Part shown: positions 36,562 through 47,634 of the stretch, piece after piece | Layout of the letters: each line of letters begins with the position of its first letter | Numbering within the stretch: the first letter of the stretch is position 1 | NCBI GenBank assembly: GCA_025738555.1 | Contig: JAOVFP010000006.1 | Span: 3,534,001-3,598,000 of the forward strand | DNA: 64,000 nucleotides | Reading direction: 5' to 3' | From: Cyathus striatus | Taxonomy: Eukaryota; Basidiomycota; Agaricomycetes; Agaricales; Nidulariaceae | Program-made: the position numbers and the translations under genes | The notes under the pieces: generated by a model | What the model was told of the DNA's origin: nothing | Seen by the model: the letters and a program-made list of their open reading frames with translations, nothing else | The model's database searches: none

Positions 36562-38337
36562 TTGGCCACATGCTTCAGATTTGAGGTTGTTTCATTCCTC
36601 ACACACCTAGCAGATTATCATGACTTTGGAAGAACACAAAAAAAACCTACTCCAATGGTAAATCCAAAGTCAGCAAGAATACAGGTACCCACTTCGAGTC
36701 TGAAACCTTTACCAAAAGTTAAAACAGAGGACAAATCTTTAAGAATACTAGCAGCACATACAGTTACACCAGCAAGCAATCATCATAGTTCCATGAGTTC
36801 CACTATTGATCAAGAACAAATAGATAGCCAAGAATCAAACTTTAAATGTGACCTTCCACCTCATATGTTGGTTAGCAATAAAAACCCTTTCAAAAGGGAA
36901 TACACTCCAACAGAGAATATTGTAACCTACCCAATTACCAGTATTTCTACACACCAACCAGCTAATCAAAGTGAAAGATTAGGATATTCAGCTAGTGCAG
37001 GACAGCAACCTTCAATTTTCATACATCCTACTACCTACAACAATTCCTCCAGATTGTGTGATTTGTTCCCAATAACAAGCACACCAGCAGGAGAGCCGGA
37101 CCTGGGTGACCCAGGTGACAATGACAATAATGCAGGAGGTGCTAACCATAGCCAATGAGACAGAGATAATAGCTCAGATCCATGAAGAAGAATTCCATGA
37201 GGAAATGGAGATGGTGGTGGAGGCGAACCGAACCCCTCACCAGGAGCTACACCCTTCTCACAAGATCGAAGACCAGTGAACCAAGTCAATGTACCACAGT
37301 TCGATCTGAAACTCAAGATTGATATGATTCCAGAATGGGATGGTAATACAGATTTCATAAGTACTTGGTTTATGAAAATTAATGACTTAGCTGGAAAATC
37401 TAGCATACTATCAAATCAACTAGGAGCTTGGGTACCAATGAGACTAAGAGGTACAGCTGATAAATGGTACTATAGCCAATCTTTGGACACTAGGAAAAAA
37501 CTAGAGATTAGCTGGAATAGCTTGCAAGATGGCATTGCAGAGTATTACATGAATCATCACTGGATAGATAGCCAGCACAAAAAAGCTTAAAAGGTGAAGT
37601 ACAGAGAATTCAATTACTGAGAAGAAACTCCAAGTGAATATTACATATGAAAGACCAAATTACTGAAGACTGGAAGTGATTATAGTGATAGGCAACTTAT
37701 TGACAAAGTTCTCTCTGGAGCACCATTAATCTGGGGAACAGTACTGACACCTCACATATATCATACTGCAGAAGAATCCCAAATTGCTATCAAATTGCAA
37801 GAAAAAATACCACTATGCTATGATGCAACAGGGCAACCACCTCAATCCAATGATTACAGCACACAGCAGTGTCAGAACCTGAGAAACCCTTTTAATAAAA
37901 CCCAAGCACAAACAAACTTAGTAGGATGGTCCAAATCAACTGCTAATCCACAGTATCCTAAAGATGATTCTATTGTGTCAAAAAACAGTACACCTGAGTC
38001 AAATAATGCTCAACCTTGTAGACATTGTGGTAGCAGAAAGCACTGGGATTATGACTGCAAGTATTCATGCAAGGGAATGAAGAAGGCATGTACCAATATG
38101 GTAAATTCAGATCCTAACCCTGAAGATCTACAAGCACTAGCTGACTATGAGGATTTATATTATAATCTCATATCAGATGATGAAGATGAAGTAACACCAG
38201 TCACAGAGGAACAGGATTTTGATTTTCCCCTTCAGAACACCACCACCAAACACACCACCAAGAACCCTACCATGGAAAATGTGATGAGTGATGCAGGACT
38301 GAAGGGGGATGCTTGGGGAAAATTTATGGAAACATGA
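36562..38337 (+). pseudogene. Ty3/gypsy Gag, degenerate
   Basis: Structural protein of a gypsy-type retrotransposon that would form the virus-like particle. Three open segments: an N-terminal low-complexity part (36562-37158) ending in STPAGEPDLGDPGDNDNN, a capsid-like part (37276-37590) with PEWDGNTDFISTWFMKIN and LRGTADKWYYS, and a C-terminal part (37795-38337) with one zinc knuckle, CRHCGSRKHWDYDC (C-x2-C-x4-H-x4-C). The same order is typical of basidiomycete gypsy Gag. Stops and frameshifts fall between the segments. No 5' LTR or primer-binding site was found upstream, so the left part of the element is probably lost. Confidence 0.5.
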
Positions 38338-38493
38338 GAAAATGAACATATCACACAGACATATAAAGTCAATACAATCAATTGGAACAGTAATATAATG
38401 AAAAATTTAGAACTCACACTGTCAAATACAGCAAGAGGACTGTTAAAAGCTACTAACAATGGCAGACTGGATCGAAAAACAAGATGAAAACTA

Positions 38494-38970
38494 TTGAAAG
38501 AAGTAGAAAGAGTTAACTATTCCATCCAAACAGATACAAATATGATCATGTTAAAACCTCATCAGTCAAGACCTCCTGGATCTTCCTTTCTAGGTGCCAA
38601 GGCTACAGAGGTAAATGCTTTTGTGAATAATATCAGAGAAGGAACTATGAAAGTCATTTTAGATTCAGGGTCAGATATTACACTTATCTCTGAAAAGGCA
38701 CTGCGAGAGCGTATTAAGAATCCAAAAATACAAATGGGACAGCATATAAAGTTAATTCAAGTAACTGGTAACACTATTATAACTGGTTACACTACACTTG
38801 ATTTAATTTTTGAGACAGAGGAAGGTATGGTTAAACTAACTATTGAAGCTTATGTAGTTAAAGGAATGTCTACTGAATTTATCCTCAGAAACAACTTTGC
38901 AGATCAATATTCATTATCACTTATGCAGAACAAGGGGAACTTGCATGTGTTATTGGGAGATTCAGAATGA
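38494..38970 (+). pseudogene. Ty3/gypsy aspartic protease region
   Basis: Retropepsin-like domain of the polyprotein. The active-site motif is VILDSGSDITLIS (near 38652), in the DSG form used by many gypsy proteases. A glycine-containing flap-like region and FILRNNFADQYSL at the end of the domain follow. The frame is closed at 38968 by TGA; further pol sequence continues at 39142 in shifted frames. Confidence 0.5.
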
Positions 38971-39141
38971 AAAGTGCAAGTACAGAACTCAGTAACTAAA
39001 CCTTTCACAGATGAAACTGGACACACATTTAAAATACAAGTACGTGGGGACTTGAATGATCAAATATCCAGAGCATAAAACCATTGAAAATGACAGCTAA
39101 AGAAGAAACATGGAAAGGATACTTGGCACACTGTATGAAGT

Positions 39142-40510
39142 ATGAAGTCGGTAACTATTCAACCTGGGACTTCAAAGTTAGTTGAGGTAGAAGCTTATTT
39201 TCCTATGAATTGTGATACCCTTTTTGTTGAGAGAATGTTTAGTACCAACAAAAATATGGAAGACATTTATGGCTCCACTGACTCACTAATATCCAAGGAA
39301 AAACCAGGGTTGCATATTGCAAATTTCTCCGAATTCATGGTAACTATAGCTGAAGGTCAAACTTTAGGCACAAGTCATAATCCTAAGAGTTGGTTAGATA
39401 ACAAATGATGCATGTCAAAATCAGCCTTACAGTCTGCAGAAGCACATGCTAATTTCATTTGAAAACTTGTTAAAGAGATAAGCAATGGAATGGTACAATC
39501 TGAACTGGATAAAAGCCAATCAATTAATCCAGATCTAAATAAGTATGACACACCTCTAGATGGCAGACCTAAGACAGGAGAAGTACCACCAATTCCTGTA
39601 AACCAGGCTGACTTTTTAGCTAGCTTAGACATCTGCTCTGAATTAACAAATACACAACAAGCAGACTTAGCCAGCATCCTCAATAATCACCAGGAAGCCT
39701 TTGGTATAGATGGACAGTTAGGAAATTATGAAGCTAAAGTGGACATACCATTAAAACCAGGATCTAAGCCAATATCAGTACCTCCATTTCCTCAGTCACT
39801 GGCAAAAAGAGAAGTTATTGATAAACAAATGGATTCATGGTTGGAATTGGACATTATCAAACCATCAATAAGTCCCTGGGCAGCACCAGTTTTTATAGTA
39901 TACCAGAACAGTAAACCTAGAATGGTGCATGAGAAAGTTAAATGAGATGGTTATCCCTGATGAATTCCCATTACCTCAACAGGAAGACATACTGCAATTG
40001 CTCTTTGGAAGTCAATACCTATCAATCTTGGATGCTTTATCAGGTTTTACACAGTTAAGCATAGATGAAAAAGACAAGGAGAAATTAGCCTTTTGCACTC
40101 ATCAAGGACTATTCCAGTTCAAACGAATGCCGTTTGGATACCAAAACAGGCCAGCAGTCTTTCAACATATTATGCAAAAGGTACTAGCACCATATCTTTG
40201 GATTTTTGCATTAGTATATATTGATGATATTGTTATATACTTGCTTACTTTTGAAGACCACCTAAAACATGTAGACTTGGTATTAACTGCAATTGAAAAT
40301 GCAAAAATCACCCTGTCACCCTCTAAGTATCATTTTGGGTATCAATTGTTACTACTATTAGGACAGAAAGTATCTAGATTAGGATTATCAACTCACAAGG
40401 AAAAAGTTGATGCAATATTACAACTGGATGAGCCACATAATCTAAAGGAGCTTCAAATGTTCTTAGGTATGATGGTATATTTCTCATCATACATACCATT
40501 TTACACCTGA
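39142..40510 (+). pseudogene. Ty3/gypsy reverse transcriptase, frameshifted
   Basis: RT that would copy the element RNA. 39142-39408 is the pre-RT linker. RT proper starts in 39490-39945 (ISPWAAPVFIVYQ) and shifts frame near 39930 into 39929-40510: RKLNEMVIPDEFPLPQ, SILDALSGFTQLSID, FCTHQGLFQFKRMPFG and the catalytic YIDD box (YIDDIVIY, about 40220). The thumb LGMMVYFSSYIPF ends the frame at a TGA (40508-40510). Motif order and spacing are those of Ty3/gypsy RT. Confidence 0.5.
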
Positions 40511-41633
40511 ATGGCACACCCCTTATTTGCACTATTAAAACAGAAATCTAAATGGGAATGGGGAGAAAATGAGAGTGAAGCATTCAATCTTTGCAAACAA
40601 GCACTTACAGAAGCACCTGTTCAAGCACATCCAATGCCAGGCAAGCCATATAGGATCTACTCTGATGTGTGACCATGCTATCACAGCTATCATACAACAG
40701 ATTCAACCTATCAAGATATGTGAGCTTTGCAGAACCAAGGTATATGAATGGTTAGAATGTGCTTATAATGCAAATAAATCAGTACCTGTTCTATCAATCC
40801 ATTTAACTAAAACACAGTCAGATGTACCTACAAATGATACCTGGGGAACAACATTCGAGGATACCAAAGTACACATTGAATGTGTTATAGCATACTGGTC
40901 CTGTGTCCTACAACTTGCTGAACGAAATTACTCCCCTACAGAATGAGAAGCATTAGCATCAAAGGAAGGACCAACCAAATTCTAGCCATTACTAGAAGGA
41001 GAACATATATTTGCTGTTACTAACCATGCTGCCCTCACCTGGAGTTGAACATTCCAAAATTTCAATAGAAGATTACTCACATGGGGATTCATATTTGCGG
41101 CCTATCCAAATATGCACATTGTGCATCAAGCAGGATGTATACATTCAAATGTTGATCCAATTTCAAGACTAAGACAAAGGATACCACCTCAAGAAGGTCC
41201 TCAAGGAGACAGCTATGAGTCATTACATTTCAATCTAGGTGAAGACCCTCTAAAAAACATGTATGAGGAATTAGGTTCTAAATTTGAAGAGAAACTATTA
41301 ATGATTGCATCGAACTATGTAGCATGTGAGAAATGGAATAACTCACCAGATTCTAGGCAAGAAATCACCATTGAAATAAAGCTAGAAGATGGTAGTGAAT
41401 TCAGTACTTCTGATCATAGCTCACATTGCTATTCTACCCTCATAAGTATGAACCAAAATGAGCTACAAAAATGGAGGACAGCTTACAAGACAGATATGCA
41501 CTTTAGCAAAGTAATGTCAGACATAAAAGAAGTATCAAAAGATAGCAAGCATACATCTAAATATACTCAATATCGACTTGGTAATAATAATCTATTATAT
41601 TTTGATGATTCTGATGGTGCTTCACACTTATGC
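40511..41633 (+). pseudogene. Ty3/gypsy RNase H and connection region
   Basis: RNase H that would degrade the RNA template. Pieces visible: AHPLFALLKQKSKWEW, RIYSDV (first acidic residue), then after a frameshift AIIQQIQP, VIAYWSCVLQLAERNYSPTE (second acidic residue), ALTWS, and a segment ending VHSNVDPISRLRQR-like (here IHSNVDPISRL). A chain of stops (near 40508, 40668, 40944, 40985, 41046) shows age. The connection ends ASHLC at 41633 exactly where a foreign LTR is inserted; the reading frame resumes beyond it. Confidence 0.5.
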
Positions 41634-42381
41634 TGTAAGGCCTGACAGCGGTCTATACATGAAATCACCTAGAATACGTAGCCCTCGTCAGAGTCATAAC
41701 AAACAATACAATAGAAAATACCTACCAATACATTATGCGTGCATGCCGAACAGGGCAGATTGAAGATGGAGAAAAGATGAAGTCACTAGAATAAAAATAT
41801 ATTCCACCAAAGTCGATGCATTCCGAAACCAACAAGTCATGTGCCAGACCAACCAACACCCTCAGAACCAAACAACCCTGAAATAAAACATCCCAATTCG
41901 GCTCGGATGACACTCACAGAATCGGACACAGTAATTGACAACGGCAGAAAAGCAACAACACTTAACATGCGTTGCCGCACGCTTCTCCTCAAAGCTATGT
42001 CTTTCTTTACTATAGTTTACTACTTAAATTTTATATGACTCACTTAGATATTTACATATATAAACCTCTCTGTAGCTAGCTACTCTCCCTCAGTGAAATA
42101 CACCCCATTATATCCATCTCTATCCTCATCTAGTCATGCTAAGGGTCAGTGGCTCTAGGATTGAGCAGCCCTTAATCAGTGTATCACCCAAGCTCTTTGT
42201 ATTCACTCTGGTTACTTATATCTCGCACTCTATTGTAGTTTGACTCAAGCCTGTCAAAGCTACAACTACTTTACCTCATCAAGCACAACTTCAAATCGAC
42301 GAAGTGCAACGGTTGATGGATGCAACCGTGCTCACAAAACAAACTCACATTTACACATTGACACACTCTCTTACCCTTACA
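41634..42381. mobile_element. Solo LTR inserted between RNase H and integrase
   Basis: A 748-bp insert starting TGTAAGG and ending CCTTACA (7-bp inverted tips, TG..CA), flanked by ATGC on both sides (41630-41633 and 42382-42385). Removing it restores the coding order ..HLC/VPSSLKAEL.. of the host polyprotein, which proves the insertion. It differs from the host element's own LTR and from the two solo LTRs at 44425 and 48401. No internal region is present. Confidence 0.5.
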
Positions 42382-43206
42382 ATGCGTTCCTTCAAGTCTG
42401 AAAGCAGAACTCATGAATGAGCTTCATAATACAATCAGTGAAGCAGCACATGGAGGTTATTTCAAAACTTACAACAGAATAACAAGTGGATACTAGTCAA
42501 GAATGTCTCGAGATATTAAAAATTTTGTGAAAACCTGTGATATCTGTCAAAAAACCAAAGTGAAACAACATGCCCCCATTGGATTATTATGACCAATACC
42601 AATTCTGCATCAACCATTTGAAGTCATCACCATGGATTTCATAACACAGCTACCTCTATCAGATGGTTATGATGCAGTCCTTGTAATCATTGATAAACTG
42701 ACAAAGTATGCCACCTTTATTCCAACAACCACAAAACTTAAGGAGCACAAGGCAGCAAAATTGTTTTTTGACAACATTATCTCACAATATGGAATACTTC
42801 ATCAAGTAATATCTGATCATGACATGCAATGGAAAAATACATTCTGGAAAGAAATATGTCAACTACTGGGAATTAAAAGGGCACTTACTACTTCATATCA
42901 CCCTCAGGCAGATGGACAAACAGAGATCATAAATCAAATTCTTGAAATTGTGCTAAGAGCTTACATTAGTCCTAAACAAGATGACTGGAGTTCTCATTTA
43001 TCCAATTCAACCCTGCTTACCATCAAGCACATTCCATCCAATTCCACCTCCACCTCTCATACAACACACAAGAAACGCAAAGCTCGATCCCATTATCACT
43101 CATCTCAGGACAATGCCAAATGCATGTACTATCAGAACTGGCAGAAGTACAACTCACATAAAGTCAAGAAAGCCGCCTCTGGATCTGTTGACATCCTTAT
43201 GGCATA
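42382..43206 (+). pseudogene. Ty3/gypsy integrase
   Basis: Integrase with the HHCC zinc domain (HNTISEAAH, then TCDICQ) in 42386-42560 and the catalytic core in 42632-43100. The triad is visible as the Asp of MDFITQLP, the Asp of ISDHDMQW and the Glu of DGQTEIINQ. Stops at about 42496 (TAG) and 42590 (TGA) interrupt the N-terminal part, and the frame shifts after about 43000. It is followed 125 nt later by the polypurine tract and the 3' LTR. Confidence 0.5.
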
Positions 43207-43331
43207 AGGTTTTCTTCGCATTTTTAAGAGTACTAACTATTCCAATCAATAGATTTTCAGGGCTGTTCTATATTTTTCATTCACATCATTATCTTTCCAC
43301 TTTTATCGAAACTAGTAGACAGGGGGAGAAT

Positions 43332-43906
43332 TGTTATAGGTATCCTATAGCATAGACACATTTTAGCCCAATTACCTACTAGTTCTGCTCTGTAGTATAC
43401 AATACTACAGTATTAGTCTACGAGAACTCACTCTTCCTTTCTATCATCCATAGTAGCCCATAGAATAGCACAGAACTACCTAGTGTACTGTAGATCATTC
43501 AGAAACACTAAGACAACACATATAAGTAGGACTACACAGGATACCCCAATATTATCTTTTACTTTCACTTACCCTTACCTCAGTTCGAAGATTTGACACT
43601 TAGAACCTAGTATTAAAGTACTGCAGTAGCTACTTAAATACTATTAATGTACTGAGTATACTCTATGTCACACTAGTTTACCTTGAGATTGTCACCAATT
43701 TGCTCTGACACTCTTGGAGATAAGAACATCTCTTATCTCCATTGGTAAGCATGTGCTAAGTCTACAATCAGAGCCTTGAGATTGACTTGTTTCCGACTAC
43801 ACCTGCAACTCAACACCCATGAATAAAGGTATATTCCCTATCATACTCTAACTACTGACTATGTGTATTCATAGGAATACACCAAGGTTACAGCTGAGCT
43901 ATAACA
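43332..43906 (+). mobile_element. 3' LTR of the Ty3/gypsy element
   Basis: A polypurine tract AGGGGGAGAA (43321-43330) immediately precedes TGTTATAG. The LTR ends CTATAACA at 43906, giving 8-bp inverted tips and a 575-bp LTR. No second copy was found upstream of gag, so the element is 5'-truncated. Confidence 0.5.
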
Positions 43907-44181
43907 ATGTATGTATTTACATACTTTAGCTGGCAGTGCAGGGCTTACCCCAGTTCCCAAACCCTAAGATCATTGAGGTACTCATAATACTGTCTGAACA
44001 CTTTCCTATTTTATATTTAATAATCCCTTATTAAAATTATAGCCACCCTATCAGTATACATATAATTTATATGTTGGTATGCTTACTACGAGCATATACT
44101 CTTCAGTTGAATTCCAAAGCACTCTCTTCAATCTTCAGTTGAGGTGCCTCACTGAATCTCATCACATCAATTCTTTCACTA
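43907..44181. other. Unassigned spacer
   Basis: AT-rich sequence between the gypsy 3' LTR and the next inverted repeat. No gene seen. Confidence 0.5.
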
Positions 44182-45582
44182 AGTGTGGGAAAATTTTCCA
44201 AAAAGGAAGATGAGAGAAAGTAGAGACAGAAAATGAGTTATAAAATGACAATGACATGGTACATGTTTAAAAAACATATGTATGAATTCTTGTAAGCAAT
44301 AGCACCTATCTATGCAGAAAGAAATATAAAATACAGAATTTTTCTGAATTATGACACTCTGAGTTTATGGCACAACCAAATTACAGTTATGGTGAATTAT
44401 TCCACACTCGGAACTTCATATTCTTGTCATATCCCATATCGCCTACCTCCGGACCCCTATGTTCTTACTCCACCTTTCCCTTTGTTTACTCCGGACTTTG
44501 ATTATGTTCTTAATATTACTTATTGATTACTGTACATAGATTACTCTTGTTTCCTTTCTTCCATTCTACTGAGCTATCCCCTCAGTATTGTAGTATACAT
44601 CTCATAGTGAGTCACTTATCATTCTTAAGTGCACCACTATCTGTTTTACTTTACACCGCCATACGCGCTCACTTCTCTGATGCGTTTTATTATGTTTAAT
44701 TAGTTATAGTCTTCATTCTACGTACGTCTACCCTGACCATACTTCTCCACTGGCCTTGGCCAGCAGCCTTTACTTACTCTGAGTCTCTAGTATTTAAGTA
44801 GTACTCGATTTGTACTTAGACTTTAGTTTCATATTGAACTACGTCCTCACCTTTCAGTCTGACTTGAGTTACATCTCTCGTCCCCTCGTCTCTCGTCTTC
44901 TCCAAAGGGCTTGCCCTTACTCCGAAATCCAGGACCGGGAATCCCAGGGCGCAGCACATAAGCTGAAGCTGAAGTCCTACCCCCTGAGTTATCGTTCTCC
45001 GCTTTTGTCTTACACTCACCCCTCGCTTCTCCACAGTCACTCTCTCGTACTCCGCCACCAAGTCAGGCTAGGGGCACGGTCATGACAATTCTATGATATA
45101 ACACTCCAACTATAAATAAATTCACTGTACTAAAACCTATGCCATATTTGGGTTCGCCATACTTGGGTGTCACTGTAAACTAAGAATTGGTTTATTTCTC
45201 ACTATTTTAAAGATAAAACTATTCTACTTTTTATGCTATATACCCACATACTATAAATCTGCACATATGTTAGAGAAAAGGATCTATTCAATGACTTTTT
45301 GCAGCCACAGAAATCTCCGAATTAATTCTCATGCTCTCCAGACTGTACAGCGTCACATACATTTAACCTCATTCAGCCACATTTACTTTTAAGCATTACA
45401 ATTTTGAGTCTCAATTTGTAGTTTTACATTATATTAGTAGATAATTGACACTATGTAAGGGCTTTTAAATGGTAGTTAAAATGTTAGAATTTATTTTCGG
45501 CACACTCATTCACATGTTTCCATGTTCAGAGCAACAGTGCACCACTGATGACAGAAAAAAAACATAAGTCATCAGGAAATTC
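44182..45582. repeat. Left arm of a large inverted repeat flanking KDZ-type element 2
   Basis: Apart from the solo LTR at 44425-45087, this arm is the reverse complement of 54657-55400. Matches include TTCATTCAGCCACATTTAC-type words and the block ending CAACAGTGCACCACTGAT. Element 2 lies between the two arms. Confidence 0.5.
44425..45087 (+). mobile_element. Solo LTR A (TSD ATTCT)
   Basis: A 663-bp LTR starting TGTCATATCCC and ending CGGTCATGACA, flanked by ATTCT on both sides (44420-44424 and 45088-45092). It is the same family as 48401-49038, with a 25-bp difference due mainly to an extra CTGGCCTTGGCCAGCAGCC stretch. Many CpG sites of the other copy read TpG or CpA here. The short frames are not genes. 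Confidence 0.5.
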
Positions 45583-47000
45583 CCCACTGGCTAAATTAGT
45601 AAAGTTAGCCATATTTAGTGTATTTAAGTTACTATAAGGTGCACTGTATCTAATATGTACTAAATATGTACTAAATTTAGCTTATTTGAGCTAATGTGAA
45701 AATATTAAGATAATAAAGTATTGGGTTAGGACAGAATAAGGGTTTATAAGTAAAGATAATACTAATACATCCCTAAAATGTATTATGTTCAACTTAATTT
45801 GACCACCATTAGTGTTATGTGCAAATCATATCTTTGAATTTCATCAAGTACATGGTTTTTATGGAAACTATTATCTATACTACTTCTAAGTAGGTTGTCA
45901 GTAGGCTGTAGTACTTAGTAGTTGTTAGTAATTATGGAGGAGAGATATATAAAGAGTGAGTACATAATGTCAATTGAACTTGTCAATGTGTCATGGTCAA
46001 TGTGTCACCCAGGGAGTGATGCACAACGAGTTGACAGGATTTCGTTTATGTCATTTCAAACTCCGTTTACACCAGTCTAATCTGGTCATGTGACACATTG
46101 GATTTGCCACGTTGTCATCAATATGTCAATGTGTCAGCATAGCTCTTCAGAGCTTGAATTCAACTTGAATGAAATCTTACCACTTGCTTATTCCCCCCTC
46201 CCTCCCTCTCCCATCCTCTTGCCCTTTGTGCCTTTCTGCTCCTCTGCTCCTCTGCCCTCTTCCCATTTATAACATGTACAAGTGTGTCTTCATCTCCTGC
46301 TTGTATCGACATCCATTTTCATCCTCAGGGCCTGATCCTCTGCCTTGCCATTGTGCTGACTCCACCTGTGCCTGGACTCTACCTCTGCCTGCAGCACCAC
46401 ATCTGGAACCACATTGAGGGAGTTCAGTGTACATTAACTCAAACTCTGCCTGCCCTTCCTGAAATGGAATGCACCCAGATGTGTTTGGCTGCTTTCCATC
46501 AGCATGCCCCCTTTAATGTGCTCATCTCCTTGGACCACATCCTACCCCCCACCTTGTTACCTCAAACTTTTTTCTCACTATCTGATACTTGCTCTCCTCT
46601 TTGCTCACCACCCTTTACTTTTGTTAGACTGTTCAAAACTTCTGCTTTCTCAGCTTTCTTCTAAAGTTCATATGTTGCCGGTTGTTTTGTATGTAAGTAC
46701 CTCCTCTTTTTCATTTTCACAAGTGACAACTAGCACTTATCATGTTTACAGACTTGTGATTTGGTGTACCTGGTGTATAAGGTATGTTATATGTTTTATG
46801 ATTGAGAGTGTGCATGTTCAGGTACATGTTATGTTTGTTATTAAAGGGTGCTTTGTATATGTATAATGTCTTAGTTATGTTAGTCAGTACATAGTTCATG
46901 TATCTAGTAGTACACCAATGTTAATTATTTTTATTGTTTATTTATGAAACAACATGTTAGATAACCAATTAATTCAACACTAAAGCATTCTTTAATAATG
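45583..47000. other. Unassigned spacer
   Basis: AT-rich to 46160, then pyrimidine-rich. An ORF of 126 codons at 46284-46664 (+) and overlapping frames have no recognisable domain. Short GTCAATGTGTCA words recur at 45970-46140. Confidence 0.5.
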
Positions 47001-47019
47001 CTTATTCTCAGTACTTTAC

Positions 47020-47240
47020 ACTCCCCCCCCCAGTCCATCCGGACTCTGGACAGACTCAATATAGTCCGGATAGTCTGGGTGGAGTTTGGCAGAGTCCTGA
47101 TGGAATCTTGTGGAGTCCGGGTGGAGTCTGGATGGAGTCCTGATGAAATAAATATTGTCCTGATGACATCCTGCTGGAATATAAGAAGTCCTGATGGAGT
47201 CCTGGTGGAGTCCTGATGGACTTTGTATTTTTTAAAGTAA
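47020..47240. repeat. Subterminal GGAGTCC array, gene B side
   Basis: Repeated AGTCCGGAT, GGAGTCCGG and AGTCCTGATGG words in both orientations directly inside the C-run. Matching words line the other end at 54005-54285. Confidence 0.5.
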
Positions 47241-47264
47241 GTTCTGTTTAAGACTCCAGGTGTA

Positions 47265-47634
47265 TTTTCCCACACCTATTGATAACATACTATCTCACTA
47301 CTACATCTTTGCTACTACTACTATTCTTTACTACATTTTCCCACACTCTTCAGTACATGCTACCACTATTATTCTTTACTACACTTTCCCACACCCTTCA
47401 GTACATGCTATCACTACTACTCTTTACTACATTTTCCCACACCCTTCAGTACTGATAGCATACTATCTCCCTACCACATCTTCCTATGCCTCTTCTACAA
47501 TATTTTCCCACACCTATTATTCTCCTACCAGATATCTCTGTACTACATTTGTACCACATTTTCTGACACATCTTCTACCATATTTCCCACACCTATTATT
47601 TCTGATGCCTCTTCTACCACATCTTCCAATGCTT
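47265..47634 (+). repeat. Minisatellite downstream of gene B
   Basis: Imperfect units of about 50 bp: TTTACTACATTTTCCCACAC, CCTTCAGTACATGCTA, ACTACTATTC. It lies between the subterminal array and the stop codon of gene B. The plus-strand open frame here is low complexity. Confidence 0.5.

Noticed and set aside
43332..45087. Pairing the gypsy 3' LTR with the nearby solo LTR A as one element
   Set aside because: Tips differ (TGTTATAG..CTATAACA against TGTCATAT..TCATGACA) and LTR A has its own target duplication.
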